A stretch of DNA of 64,000 nucleotides from JALHMI01 sp964598535 (GCA_964598535.1 CAZRCI010000014.1:1-64000); one strand, 5' to 3'; shown: positions 37,081 to 46,607, numbered from the stretch's first letter. The notes: generated by a model from the sequence alone, not told the origin. Program-made: numbers and translations.

Positions 37081-37463
37081 CCTGTCTTCGATCCTTCTTA
37101 AGACGCGGGCTCTTGTGTGCGCCCGGCATTTTACCGGTGCTTTACAGCGGGGGCCAACCCGGATGTGCAGACAACGAGTCTTGATCGCCAACCGCTGAGC
37201 AGCGGGCTTGAGCGGACACTTCGTATTCGCGCGAACGAATGGCAGGCGGCTTGCGTACTATTCGATAGGCAAGCAAGGGGGCGTTGGGGGGGCGACGCCC
37301 GGATGGTTACAAACTTCAAGAAAACTCGCCGGCAACCGTACTTCCCTGCCGCGAATGCGCGATCGTAGCGCGGTCCGAGATATGCTGCGCAGCAATCCTG
37401 GAACGCGAGGGGGCAGGCCCATGCCTTCTTTCCGCGCTCGCGGCAGGGACTTTTTTCGGCTTG
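37081..37463. other. Intergenic region between fpg and treZ
   Basis: This 383-bp stretch between two minus-strand genes has no convincing gene. It should hold the treZ promoter and the 3' end of the fpg transcript. Apart from a small CCGCG-CT-CGCGG inverted repeat at 37428-37439 near the fpg stop and a T6 run just after it, I see no clear signals. Confidence 0.45.
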
Positions 37464-38348
37464 TCAGTCGAGCTCGTCGAGATGCCCGGGCCAGTCGTCT
37501 TTGAGCAGCCGCGAGAGCGAGCGGTCCGCGTAGATCTTCCCGTCGGTCTGACAGCCAGGGCAATAGTTCGTCTCGTTGTCCGCATAGCGGATACGTTGTA
37601 CCGGTGAGCCGCACACGGGGCAGGCCTGCCGGAATTTCCCGTGAACGGCCATCTTCGGGTGAAAGGCCGTGACATGCGCCGGAAAGACGCCCCCGGCTTC
37701 TTCGCGCAAGCGCGCGGTCCATTCGCGAAGCACTTCTATCGTGGCGATGCGCAGGCGTTTGATTTCCGCGGTGGTCAACCGTTGCGTTTGCGCCAGGGGC
37801 GATAATCTTGCCCGGTGCAAAATCTCATCCGAGTAGGCATTGCCGATCCCGCTCAGCAGGCGAGGATCGGTCAGCGCGCGTTTCAGGGTCTGGTTTCGCC
37901 GTGTGAGCGCTGGGGCAAATTCGGTTTCCGCGACGGCCAAGACGTCGATGCCTCCCGGGTCTTGACGGCTCAAGGCTTCTTCGCCCGCGACGACATGCAG
38001 GGCTGCCCGGCGTTTCGTGCCGGCTTCGGTGAGCAGCAGCGTCCCGGCGGGAAAATCGAACGCGGCCATTTGGTGTTTTCCGCGAATTGTGGTCCCGGCG
38101 GCTCGCCAGTGAAGTCTGCCGGCAATCATCAGGTGCAACACCAGCCAGAGATCGCCTTCCAGGCCGATTGCAATGCGTTTGCCCAATCGCCGCAGTTGCC
38201 GCACTTCTCGCCCGTGCGTGGTCTCCAGGCTGGGCTCAAACGATCGCAGCAGAAAGGGGCTCGCAATGCGGACGCGTTCCAGCGGTTGACCGAGGATTCT
38301 CGCCTCAAGGGCCTCGAGATACACCACAATGTCTGGAAGCTCGGGCAT
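37464..38348 (-). CDS. mutM: Formamidopyrimidine-DNA glycosylase (Fpg/MutM family)
   Basis: A 294-residue base-excision repair glycosylase/AP lyase acting on oxidised purines. ATG 38348 gives the required N-terminus MPELPD, with catalytic Pro2 and Glu3. The H2TH part reads DPRLLSGIGNAYSDEILHRARLSP, and a C-terminal zinc finger has CPVCG and CPGC separated by 16 residues. The longer frame to 38459 cannot be right because Pro2 must be exposed. Some family members are Nei-like (endonuclease VIII); the short gap to a divergently encoded phosphatase (109 bp) gives no functional hint. Confidence 0.92.
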   Translation of the reverse strand: MPELPDIVVYLEALEARILGQPLERVRIASPFLLRSFEPSLETTHGREVRQLRRLGKRIAIGLEGDLWLVLHLMIAGRLHWRAAGTTIRGKHQMAAFDFPAGTLLLTEAGTKRRAALHVVAGEEALSRQDPGGIDVLAVAETEFAPALTRRNQTLKRALTDPRLLSGIGNAYSDEILHRARLSPLAQTQRLTTAEIKRLRIATIEVLREWTARLREEAGGVFPAHVTAFHPKMAVHGKFRQACPVCGSPVQRIRYADNETNYCPGCQTDGKIYADRSLSRLLKDDWPGHLDELD

Positions 38349-38457
38349 GGAAGGTAAGCACAGATGCGCAGAATCTTTTGGGTTGTGACGCCCGCCATTC
38401 GATTTTACGATAGACATGACTTTGAAAGCAGTGTCTACCCCAGGGGAATCGCTCGCC

Positions 38458-39720
38458 ATGTCCCAGCAATCTCGCCGCCTTTTTCTTCAATCGACCTCGC
38501 TGTTGCTCGCCGGTGGATATGCCCGCACGCTGCTGGGCTCCGGAGAAACGACCCGGCCCGAATTTGCCAGCCAGCCGACTTTTGAGCCCTCGGCCTTGTT
38601 CTGCACCTGGCAACAGGATCCGACGACGACGATGACGATCCAGTGGATCGGCGAGCAGGGCGAAGCCGACAACCGCCCGATCTGGTTCGCGAAGGCTGGC
38701 AGCGATGCCTGGCGGCAGCAACCGTTCTTGTCCAAGGAGTTTCCGATGACCTCCAAGCGGGTGTTCCGCTCCGAGCTCACGGGACTCGAACCGGACACCG
38801 ACTATCGGTTCCGCGTGGGCCTCGACTCGGCCGAGCAGAAGTTCCGCACGATGCCCGCGAAGGCCACGCGCACGCTGCAGTTTGTCTCGGGCGGTGACGC
38901 GGGGATCGGAACCCACACGATCGCCACCAACAAGCTGGCCGCTGTGCAGCAGCCGGACTTCGTCGTGATCGGCGGCGACATCGCGTACGAGAATGGCCGC
39001 AATCCTGGAATCTTCTACACCTTCATGAAGTATTACTCGCGCGACTTGCGCGACGCGAGCGGCCGTTTGATCCCGCTGCTTGGCCTGTTGGGAAATCACG
39101 AGGTTGATGGCGGCTACAACAAAACCCGCAAGGAGGCGCCCTTCTTCTTTTCGCTGTTCGACGGTTTGTATCCCGAGACGGGGTACGCGTCGCTGGACTT
39201 TGGTGACTATCTGTCGCTGGTCTTCCTCGATACGGACCACGTCTCGCCCATTGCCGGCGAGCAGACCGACTGGCTCGAACAGACCCTGAAGCAACGTGAG
39301 GAACGAGACAGCCTGTTCGTGTTCAATCACGTTCCGGCGTATCCTTCCTACCGATCGTTCGATTCCGATACCGGGGCCGGAACGGGTTCTGGAAATCGCA
39401 AGCACTGGGTGCCACTCTTTGAACGCTACAACGTGGATGCCGTGTTCGAGCACCACGACCACGCTTACAAGCGTTCTCATCCGCTGATGGGCGGCCACAA
39501 GAGCGACAATGGAATCGTCTACCTGGGCGACGGTTCGTGGGGACGGCTGCGGTCGCCAAAAACGCCCGAGGAACGCCCCTATCTGGCCGTGACGGACGAG
39601 GCCTATCACCTGTCCGTGCATCGTATCGAGGGCCGCGAGCGGTTCCATGTCGCGCTATCCGATACGGGACGCGTGGTCGACATTTGTTCGACCACCAAAC
39701 GCGCGCACCGCCGCGGTTGA
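38458..39720 (+). CDS. Tat-exported metallophosphatase, purple-acid-phosphatase-like
   Basis: A 420-residue protein starting at ATG 38458, preceded by AGGGGA. The N-terminus SRRLFLQSTSLLLAGG is a twin-arginine signal. An N-terminal fibronectin-like domain (ALFCTWQQDPTTTMTIQWIG, then TGLEPDTDYRFRVG) leads to a calcineurin-like phosphoesterase core with GGDAGIG, VVIGGDIAY, LLGNHEVDG, FNHVP and EHHDHAYKR, which supply the two-metal ligands. It probably releases phosphate from esters in the periplasm. It converges with the BBP7 barrel gene and is divergent from mutM. Confidence 0.88.
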   Translation: MSQQSRRLFLQSTSLLLAGGYARTLLGSGETTRPEFASQPTFEPSALFCTWQQDPTTTMTIQWIGEQGEADNRPIWFAKAGSDAWRQQPFLSKEFPMTSKRVFRSELTGLEPDTDYRFRVGLDSAEQKFRTMPAKATRTLQFVSGGDAGIGTHTIATNKLAAVQQPDFVVIGGDIAYENGRNPGIFYTFMKYYSRDLRDASGRLIPLLGLLGNHEVDGGYNKTRKEAPFFFSLFDGLYPETGYASLDFGDYLSLVFLDTDHVSPIAGEQTDWLEQTLKQREERDSLFVFNHVPAYPSYRSFDSDTGAGTGSGNRKHWVPLFERYNVDAVFEHHDHAYKRSHPLMGGHKSDNGIVYLGDGSWGRLRSPKTPEERPYLAVTDEAYHLSVHRIEGRERFHVALSDTGRVVDICSTTKRAHRRG

Positions 39721-39769
39721 CGTTCGGGTCGCGGCTTGCAATTCGCGGCTCGCAGGCAACGCCACCGCG

Positions 39770-41281
39770 CTAGAAGCGATAGGCCAGGCCAAAGTTGAGG
39801 CCCTGCGCCCAGTAGTCGGTTACCAGGCCGGTAAAGCTCGGGCGCGCAAGGCCCGTCAGGTTGCCGCCGAGCGCCTGCGACAGATTGAGATCCGAATCGA
39901 TCTGCTCGCCGGGGCGCGCAACGCGGCTCCAGTACATGAAGTTGTAACCGACCGTGGCCCATAGGCCGCCGCAGACTTCGAAACCCAGGTTCACGCCGAT
40001 CTGGGGCACAACGGCGAAATCGTCGTTGTAAAACGTCCCCATGTTCGAGGGCATCGCCAGCAGGCCGCCGGGATAGGTATTGGTTGTGAACGAGCCGCCA
40101 GGCACGGGCGTCACGGCCGTCGATTGGCCGTCGATCGTCACGATCGACCGGTTGTTGCCCAGCGCCAAGGTTGCGCGTGTTTCGAGCCACCACCGGTGCC
40201 TGCGCGTTTCGGTGATGATGCCCAGTTGGACGCCGTTGAAATAGTTGTCGGCCGAAAACTGGTCGTGCTCGCTGAGGGTGGCGCCGGTCGTCGGCGCCGT
40301 CGGACTGCCGAGCGTCAGCCGGTTGGCGTTGATCACCAGGTTGTCGTCCAGCCGGTTGTATCGCCAGCCGAGCGTCCAATCGATCCGCCACGTGTGTCCA
40401 CGACTCATTAAATGCCGAACGATCACCTCGGCGCCTTGCAGCGACGAAGTGCCTTGCACGGCGATAGCGCCGCTGTACAAGCCCGGATACGAGATCACCT
40501 GGGCGTCGTTGGACCAATTGTTGGGCGTTACATTGACAAACGGACGGGCCAGGATCGGGTATTCCGACGTATCGCCGTAGAAACTTCCGTTCGCCTGGCC
40601 AATGGCAAAGTAGGTGCCTTCGACAGCCATCGTATCGCACGGATCGAACCAGTAACCGATGCGCGCGCGACCGCCCGACTGCGAGGCGTCGGCCAGCGTT
40701 TCCGTGGGAAACAGAATCGACGTGCTGGAAAGCCCCAGCACGCCGGCGTCACCGAGCGGGGTGCCGGCCGTCGACGTTGTCACTAGCGGCGGCGTCCAGA
40801 GGCCCTTGCCCCACCAAAGCAGGTAATCTGCTCTCAGGTACAATTGCCTCCAAGCGAATCCGTGGGGCAGCACCGGGTCGCACCCGTAGCGGCCAACGCC
40901 GCCGTAACGTCCGTGGCCGTTCGCGGCGTCCGCAAACATGGCTTCGTCGTAAAACTCATCGCCGAAGATCGCGTCTCCGGTCTCACCGGGAGCATAGTAG
41001 ACCTCCCCGTCAGAAGGCCTGCCTTCGAACTCATAGACCGGTTCAGCCCTGGGAGACAGGGACGCGGATCCGGCAGCGGGCGGCGTCGCGACCGGCTCTG
41101 GAGACGGCGCCAAGCGGCTCGTCGGCTGACGCACCGCCGGACTTGGCGATTGTGCCGGGGCGGCTCCTGGCAGGCAATACACCACCAGGGCGACGGCCAA
41201 CAGCCATCGCGCGTAGCGACGACGCGCAGCAACGACCGCGCGCTGGCAAAATGGCAGCGATTTCTGCGCTGACATGGTCAT
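39770..41281 (-). CDS. BBP7-family outer-membrane beta-barrel protein
   Basis: A 503-residue exported protein with a signal peptide (LLAVALVVYCLPGAAPAQ) and a Pro/Ser-rich linker up to about residue 90. The following part has the aromatic hallmark LYLRADYLLWWGKG and repeated amphipathic strands, and ends in LAYRF, a C-terminal Phe as in outer-membrane barrels. These features match the BBP7 family, common in planctomycetes. The role is unknown; a porin-like or structural envelope role is likely. An 8-bp perfect hairpin lies in the leader 17 bp before the ATG. The gene is divergent from pyrF across 411 bp. Confidence 0.85.
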   Translation of the reverse strand: MTMSAQKSLPFCQRAVVAARRRYARWLLAVALVVYCLPGAAPAQSPSPAVRQPTSRLAPSPEPVATPPAAGSASLSPRAEPVYEFEGRPSDGEVYYAPGETGDAIFGDEFYDEAMFADAANGHGRYGGVGRYGCDPVLPHGFAWRQLYLRADYLLWWGKGLWTPPLVTTSTAGTPLGDAGVLGLSSTSILFPTETLADASQSGGRARIGYWFDPCDTMAVEGTYFAIGQANGSFYGDTSEYPILARPFVNVTPNNWSNDAQVISYPGLYSGAIAVQGTSSLQGAEVIVRHLMSRGHTWRIDWTLGWRYNRLDDNLVINANRLTLGSPTAPTTGATLSEHDQFSADNYFNGVQLGIITETRRHRWWLETRATLALGNNRSIVTIDGQSTAVTPVPGGSFTTNTYPGGLLAMPSNMGTFYNDDFAVVPQIGVNLGFEVCGGLWATVGYNFMYWSRVARPGEQIDSDLNLSQALGGNLTGLARPSFTGLVTDYWAQGLNFGLAYRF

Positions 41282-41692
41282 TAAGCTTCCGGACGTGTTC
41301 TGCCCCCCTGGGCAGAAGATGGACTTATGGATCCCAAAACGCGGAACCGCGCATTCTTTCGTAGACGGGAACCGATCGTGCGCGCAAGAGACCGCTCCGC
41401 GCAGCGTCAGTCGGACGGGATCGTAGTGCGAACCGCGTCAGCGAGCAAGGCGACTTTTTGCGACGTGCTGGAAAAGGGCGGAACACGTGGCCAGGCCCCG
41501 CAACGTGGCGGGCGCCGCTAGCAAACGCCACGTGGGAGTCGCGCCGCGGAAGCTCCCTGACATGCGCGTGCGGCATGCGCGCCGGAGCTACGGCCCCTGG
41601 GGAATGCGCCACGAATTCGCTACGATAGCCTTTCGCATTCGGCGTCTGACTTTGGCATAAACTACCGATTCATTTTGTGCGCGGGCTCTCAA
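41282..41692. other. Divergent intergenic region between the BBP7 gene and pyrF
   Basis: This 411-bp stretch must carry promoters in both directions. A perfect hairpin at 41298-41317 is described separately. No reliable gene is seen; the short frames run through low-information sequence. pyrF starts at ATG 41693 without a strong Shine-Dalgarno. Confidence 0.5.
41298..41317 (-). promoter_or_regulatory. Perfect 8-bp hairpin in the BBP7 leader
   Basis: TTCTGCCC (41298-41305) and GGGCAGAA (41310-41317) form a perfect stem with a 4-base loop. It ends 17 bp before the BBP7 start codon. It is not followed by a T-tract, so it is not a normal terminator. It may act on translation or mRNA stability, or be a protein-binding site. 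Confidence 0.45.
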
Positions 41693-42643
41693 ATGACTCC
41701 TGATACTTCCGAACCTACGATTCCCCACTTTGCCGATCGGTTGGCGGCCGCCGTACAAGCGAAGGGAAATCCGGTTCTCGTGGGGCTCGATCCTCGGTTT
41801 GCCCAGCTTCCCGCCTCGCTGCGCACCGCGGGCGCAAATGATTACCGCGAGCAAGCCACGGCTTTTCAAACCTTTTGCCAGGAAATCATCGATGTCGTCG
41901 CCCCGCTCGTCCCGGCCGTCAAGCCGCAGGCCGCCTTCTTCGAGCAGCTAGGGCCTGCTGGCATGGCCGCGCTTGCCGAGGTGATCGTCTATGCTCGCCG
42001 CCGGGGACTCTTGGTCATCGTCGATGGCAAACGCAACGACATCGGTTCAACGGCCACGGCCTATGCCGAAGGCTACCTGGGCGACGAGTCGCAAAGCGCA
42101 TGGGCCGGCGATGCGCTTACCGTGAGTCCCTATCTAGGCGAGGACAGCCTGGCTCCGTTTGTGGAGACCGCCGCCACGCGCAGCGCCGGCGTCTTCGTGC
42201 TCGTGAAGACCTCGAATCCTGGTGGCGGCATGTTTCAAGACCTGGTGGCCGAGGGGATGCCGATTTTTCGGCACGTGGCCCAATTTGTCGAAAGGACCGC
42301 CGCCGCCACGGCCGGCAAATGCGGCTACGGCCTGGCCGGCGCGGTTGTCGGAGCTACGTATCCCAGTCAGGCCGCCGAGCTTCGCCAGGTCATGCCCCAT
42401 GCCTGGTTTCTGGTTCCCGGATATGGCAGCCAGGGGGCGACCGCGCGCGACGTCGCTTCGTCGTTCGACAGCAGCGGCCTGGGCGCCATCGTCAACAATT
42501 CTCGCGGCATCATCTTCGCGCATGCCCGAAAGGAGTATGCCGAGTTCGGCGACAAGCGGTGGCAGGACGCCGTGGCCGCGGCGACTCGGCGGATGATCGA
42601 CGAGCTTCGGGCAGATACGCCCGCCGGCCGATTGGCGTCCTGA
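41693..42643 (+). CDS. pyrF: Orotidine 5'-phosphate decarboxylase, subfamily 2
   Basis: A 316-residue enzyme for the last step of UMP synthesis. The catalytic block VIVDGKRNDIGSTATAYAEG carries the Lys-Asp pairs of the longer, group 2 OMP decarboxylases (about 270-310 residues). The N-terminal GNPVLVGLDPRFAQLP and the later GLAGAVVGATYPSQAAELR and VPGYGSQGATARD are also typical. ATG 41693 was preferred to 41675 because the protein then begins near the conserved part. It is followed by a strong hairpin and converges with ndk; both belong to nucleotide metabolism. Confidence 0.95.
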   Translation: MTPDTSEPTIPHFADRLAAAVQAKGNPVLVGLDPRFAQLPASLRTAGANDYREQATAFQTFCQEIIDVVAPLVPAVKPQAAFFEQLGPAGMAALAEVIVYARRRGLLVIVDGKRNDIGSTATAYAEGYLGDESQSAWAGDALTVSPYLGEDSLAPFVETAATRSAGVFVLVKTSNPGGGMFQDLVAEGMPIFRHVAQFVERTAAATAGKCGYGLAGAVVGATYPSQAAELRQVMPHAWFLVPGYGSQGATARDVASSFDSSGLGAIVNNSRGIIFAHARKEYAEFGDKRWQDAVAAATRRMIDELRADTPAGRLAS

Positions 42644-42692
42644 TGTCCCGGTGGATGCGGCAAGAGGTGGGGCGTTCGATACCAGCGCAAGC

Positions 42693-42737
42693 AAAACCGG
42701 CAGACGAACATCGGATTTTCCGAGGTCGTCTGCCGGT
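42693..42737 (-). terminator. Intrinsic terminator between pyrF and ndk, best for ndk
   Basis: ACCGGCAGACGA (42696-42707) and TCGTCTGCCGGT (42726-42737) form a perfect 12-bp stem. The loop holds a second stem, TCGGA/TCCGA (42711-42723). On the minus strand the hairpin is followed by TTTTGC, so it should end ndk transcription. On the plus strand it is followed only by a weak T-rich stretch, so it may also slow pyrF read-through. Confidence 0.8.
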
Positions 42738-42769
42738 CTGTTATTTCAGCAGCTTGTTAAGCCGGAGGG

Positions 42770-43228
42770 CTACTCGTCGCTCGCGCGGAGCCACGGAGTA
42801 AGTGTCGGTGCAAACTCTACGATTTCTTCTGGCTTGAAATACAGTTCGATCTCGCGCTTCGCGGCTTCCGGCCCGTCGGAAGCATGCACGAGGTTCATCT
42901 GCCGGCTCGAGCTGAAATCGCCGCGAATGGTGCCCGGGGCGGCCTTCAAACCGCTCGTTGCGCCCAGCATTTCACGCACGACGCGGATGGCTTCCAGGCC
43001 TTCGACGATCGCGGCCACGATCGGTCCGCCGGTAATGAACTGTTCCAGAGTCGGATACCAGCCCTTTTCCACGTGCTCGGCGTAATGCTTCTTGGCCAGT
43101 TCCGGCGTCACGCGCAGAAGCTTCAGGGCGACGAAGTTCAGGCCCTTATCTTCAAAGCGGCTGATGATCCGCCCGGCGAGGCGGCGCTGGACGGCGTCAG
43201 GCTTCAGCAGAATCAACGTGCGTTCCAT
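42770..43228 (-). CDS. ndk: Nucleoside diphosphate kinase
   Basis: A 152-residue kinase that equalises NTP pools through a phospho-histidine. It has ERTLILLKPDAVQR at the N-terminus and the active-site His in NLVHASDG, with GTIRGDF before it. The length is typical of bacterial Ndk. In the catalytic motif Ala replaces the usual Gly after His, which occurs in other members. The gene is a single unit that ends at the hairpin terminator shared with pyrF. Confidence 0.97.
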   Translation of the reverse strand: MERTLILLKPDAVQRRLAGRIISRFEDKGLNFVALKLLRVTPELAKKHYAEHVEKGWYPTLEQFITGGPIVAAIVEGLEAIRVVREMLGATSGLKAAPGTIRGDFSSSRQMNLVHASDGPEAAKREIELYFKPEEIVEFAPTLTPWLRASDE

Positions 43229-43433
43229 GTCGGTTGTCGTCTCCGGTAATACGCTTTATCTGGTTCAAAAAATAGATCGGCAAATTGTAGACCAAATGGC
43301 GGCGGCCCTCAATGCGTGACCGGCACGTGGCGCGCGAAGGCTGCCGGCCGCCACCTCGCGCAAGCGGTTTGACGCATGCGAGCAAGCTAGCCCTTCCAGG
43401 AACGCGACACCCGAAAGTGAACACGGCAGCCGG

Positions 43434-44672
43434 CTAGGCGGGGGCCTTGAGCGACCTGGCCGGACCGATCGCCAGCGTCGTATTGTCGATCAGCGGGTAG
43501 CGAGCCAGTACGTCCATCAGGTCGTCGCGCGTCAGGCGATCGATCGCCTCCAGGTCGTCGCGCACGGTACGGTACTCGCGGCGCTGAATCCAGTTGCCGC
43601 CCACGGTAAACAACCGCCCGCGCGGACGCTCGCTGGCCAGCACCACGCGCGAATTGATTTTGCTCTTTGCCTGGGCCAGCTCGGCATCCGTAATGCCTTC
43701 GCGCTGAACCAGGGCGTACAACTCGGCGATCCGTTCAAGGTTGGCCTGCGCCTGCTCTGGATCGCAAGCCATGTAGGTCATGAACAACCCGGCGCCTTGA
43801 TAATCCTGATGCCCCAGCGACGCTTGTTCGGCGAGCCCGGCGTCCACCAGGGCCCAGTACAGCCGGCTCCCTGAATCGTCGCCCAGGATGGTCGCCAAGA
43901 CTTTGGCCGCGTAACGGTCGGAATCCGTCGAGCCGGGGGCGTTGGCGAATTGCAGCACATACTCGAGCGTCGAGGTATCCTTGTCGACACATAGGAAATT
44001 CTTCGCGCGCGGCGCGGGCGGGGCCTGGCGGCCGGCTTCCACGGGACGCCAAGAACCGCAAATCTGCTCCGCCGTTTTGATCAACGCGTCGAAGTCGACG
44101 CGCCCGGCGCCCACCAGGGCGATGTTTCCGGGGCTGTAACGCCGCTCGAAGTATTGACGCATGGCTTCGACCCGCAACGCCGCGATGCTCTCTACGGTGC
44201 CCAGCACACTGTGCGAGAGCGGGTGGTTGCCGTAGTGGAGCGCGCGGCACTTGTCATCCGCCAGGTAGGGCGGCTGATCCTCGTACATCTTGATTTCTTC
44301 GATGATCACCTGCTTCTCGGTGTTGAAGTCTTCGTCGCGCAACGATGGCCGTAGCACGTCGGCCCAAAGCTCGACCGCGGCTTGCTGAAACTCCGGCAGC
44401 ACCGCGGCGTAATACACCGTGTGCTCTTCGCTGGTGAACGCGTTGTAGTGCGCCCCCATCTCGTCGAACTCGCGATTGACGTCGTCGGCCGAACGCGTCG
44501 GCGTGCCTTTAAACATCATGTGTTCGAGGAAATGGCTCACGCCGGCGTCGGCCTCGGTTTCGTCGCGAGCTCCCGTCTGCACAAAGAACCCGAGCGCCGT
44601 GCTGTGCGACTCGGGGTTGCACTCGGCCACGATCGACAAGCCGTTGTCGAGCTGATGCTCACGAAACTTCAA
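43434..44672 (-). CDS. M16 zinc peptidase, catalytic subunit
   Basis: A 412-residue M16B peptidase. The inverted zinc motif is HFLEH with the distal Glu in EEIKMYEDQPP, so it is catalytically competent. The start is TTG 44672, because GGAGG is placed 6 bp before it and the protein then begins KFREHQLDNGLS; the ATG at 44699 lies further inside the upstream gene. It overlaps the preceding M16 gene by 14 bp. It lacks the Arg/Tyr pair of the non-catalytic partner, so the two proteins almost certainly form the usual heterodimer. Neither has a clear signal peptide, so a cytoplasmic oligopeptide-degrading role is likely. Confidence 0.9.
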   Translation of the reverse strand: MKFREHQLDNGLSIVAECNPESHSTALGFFVQTGARDETEADAGVSHFLEHMMFKGTPTRSADDVNREFDEMGAHYNAFTSEEHTVYYAAVLPEFQQAAVELWADVLRPSLRDEDFNTEKQVIIEEIKMYEDQPPYLADDKCRALHYGNHPLSHSVLGTVESIAALRVEAMRQYFERRYSPGNIALVGAGRVDFDALIKTAEQICGSWRPVEAGRQAPPAPRAKNFLCVDKDTSTLEYVLQFANAPGSTDSDRYAAKVLATILGDDSGSRLYWALVDAGLAEQASLGHQDYQGAGLFMTYMACDPEQAQANLERIAELYALVQREGITDAELAQAKSKINSRVVLASERPRGRLFTVGGNWIQRREYRTVRDDLEAIDRLTRDDLMDVLARYPLIDNTTLAIGPARSLKAPA

Positions 44673-45903
44673 GATGCACCTCCAAAGGCTCGGGGCCAAG
44701 CGTTACGACCGTGAACGCACGCGGCGGATTGGCGGCCAGATAGTTATTGATGCTCGTACAGCTAAGGCCGTCGACGAGCTGGCTGATTTCGGCGAGCGAA
44801 CGCACCCGATTCAGGTAGTACAGATCTCGGGCGATTGCGCTGCTGCGAGAAATGCTCGATTCTTGCTGCATGATCAGGCTACTCTTGATGCGCGCCTTGA
44901 GGCGTTCCAGTTCGTCGGGCCGAACTCCCTCGGCGATTCGCACAAGCTCGGCCAACGTCACGTCCAGCGTTTCCTGGGCTCGCGCCGCGCTGGTTCCGGC
45001 GTAGCACAGCACGCTGCCTCGCTCGCGCAGCGAATGCATCGTCGCATACACGCTGTAGCACAGCCCGCGTTTCTCGCGAACCTCGGTGAACAGACGCGAG
45101 CTCATGCCTCCGCTGAGCACGCCCACGGCGCCCCAGGCTTGAAAATAATCGGGATGATTGTAGGGCAAGCTGTCGAACGCGATGCCGATCTGCGTCTGAT
45201 TGGACTCGTGCGCGATATGCGCTCGACGCGGCGGCGGGGGCCCCTCGGCGATGGACGCCGCCTCGCGCGGCTGCCAATCGTCAAAGAGTCCGGCCACGTG
45301 GTCCTTCAGCCGTTCCCAGTCAAAATTTCCCGCGACGCCGAGAATCGTCCCACGCGGCTGGTAGTGGCGCGCATAGTGTTCGCGAATCTGCGACAGGCCA
45401 ATCCGCTTGAGCGCCGTTTCGTTGCCGTGGCTCGAACGGCCCCAGGGATCCGGATAATGATGCTTGCGCAGCTCCTGCATCACCTTCTGGGCCGGCTCGT
45501 CCTCGACCGCCGCAAGCTCTTGGAGCACGACCAGCCGGGCCGGTTCGAGGAGATCTTCCGGAAGCCGCGCGCGCCGCAGCAGGTCTGCATAAACGTCAAG
45601 CGCCGGCAGCAGGTTGCGCGACAGCACCGCGCCGCTGAAACTCGTATGGCTGGTCGAGACCGCTTGGCCGTGTTCAACCCCCAAGCGTTCGAGTTCCTCG
45701 ATAAATTGCCGGCTGTCGCGATTTCCCGATCCGCGCAGCGACAGCTCGCAAGTTAGCTCCGCCAGCCCGGCGTGTTCCCCGGGATCCAAGGCACAGCCGG
45801 CCGGCAGCAAGAAGGTAAACGCCACCGATTCCAGCGAGAGCATGGGCTCGGCAACCAGGACCAGGCCGTTGGCAAATGTATGCGTAAGAATGGACTGCTT
45901 CAC
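44659..45903 (-). CDS. M16 peptidase family, non-catalytic subunit
   Basis: A 414-residue M16B-fold protein. Where the zinc motif should be, the sequence reads GLAELTCELSLRG, so the metal site is lost. It keeps the substrate-binding Arg/Tyr motif (REKRGLCYSVYA) that the catalytic partner lacks. Such split active/inactive pairs are known from bacterial M16B peptidases and from the mitochondrial processing peptidase. It is the first gene of the pair and overlaps the next by 14 bp. Confidence 0.88.
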   Translation of the reverse strand: MKQSILTHTFANGLVLVAEPMLSLESVAFTFLLPAGCALDPGEHAGLAELTCELSLRGSGNRDSRQFIEELERLGVEHGQAVSTSHTSFSGAVLSRNLLPALDVYADLLRRARLPEDLLEPARLVVLQELAAVEDEPAQKVMQELRKHHYPDPWGRSSHGNETALKRIGLSQIREHYARHYQPRGTILGVAGNFDWERLKDHVAGLFDDWQPREAASIAEGPPPPRRAHIAHESNQTQIGIAFDSLPYNHPDYFQAWGAVGVLSGGMSSRLFTEVREKRGLCYSVYATMHSLRERGSVLCYAGTSAARAQETLDVTLAELVRIAEGVRPDELERLKARIKSSLIMQQESSISRSSAIARDLYYLNRVRSLAEISQLVDGLSCTSINNYLAANPPRAFTVVTLGPEPLEVHLEVS

Positions 45904-46052
45904 GTGATTGGGTTCCGAAGGGCAAACGAGCGCGACGATTCAACTGACCGGCACTTGCGCTCGCGGGCTTGGGGACCGACAAAACGGTCTCCAGAGGGGC
46001 CGGTGGCATCTCAGGGGCTGGCCCGTGTGGGCGAGCGACACAAATGCCGCGT

Positions 46053-46607
46053 TTAGGAATACGCGACTTCGACCGCTTTGTAAACCGTTCGGGCTTTCGC
46101 AAAACCAATCCGTTGATAGAGCCGAATCGCCCCCGCGTTCTGGGCGGTCACTTCCAAATAGGCGCGACGCAGGCCCGCCTTCTGGAAACCGGCCAGTGCG
46201 TTGGTCAGCAGGCACGTGCCCAGGTTTCGTGCGCGGTGGTCGGGAGTGACCCCCAGATTCTGGATTGCGCCCACTCCCGAGTAATCTTGAATCCCCTGCA
46301 CGGTGCCGCAATTCTCGACCAGATCGCCGGCCTCACGCACCAAGAGCCAAGTGGCGCTCGGCAAAAAACCCTGCTTGGCGCGGATCTCTTGCATCAATCG
46401 CTGGCACCCCAGCCAATCGCCCAGGCAGGGGAACACATTCGAATCGATCTCGCTACGAAAGCTGTGAAACTTGGCCTCGGCATGAGCTTCAAGAAGCGAA
46501 TCGTCCCAAGCCAACAGGCGGTAGCCCGCCGGCGTGGGGTCAGGCGTGATGATTCGACTCACCAAGTCAATTTCCATCCGGAATCGCTTGAAGTAGGTCA
46601 AACCCAT
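46053..46607 (-). CDS. GNAT-family N-acetyltransferase
   Basis: A 184-residue acetyltransferase. The acetyl-CoA binding motif is LGVTPDHRARNLGTCLL, followed by AYLEVTAQNAGAIRLYQRIGF, the usual C-terminal GNAT pattern. GGAG lies 9 bp before ATG 46607. The acceptor substrate cannot be told from the sequence. It stands alone between the M16 pair and the metal-transporter gene. Confidence 0.88.
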   Translation of the reverse strand: MGLTYFKRFRMEIDLVSRIITPDPTPAGYRLLAWDDSLLEAHAEAKFHSFRSEIDSNVFPCLGDWLGCQRLMQEIRAKQGFLPSATWLLVREAGDLVENCGTVQGIQDYSGVGAIQNLGVTPDHRARNLGTCLLTNALAGFQKAGLRRAYLEVTAQNAGAIRLYQRIGFAKARTVYKAVEVAYS

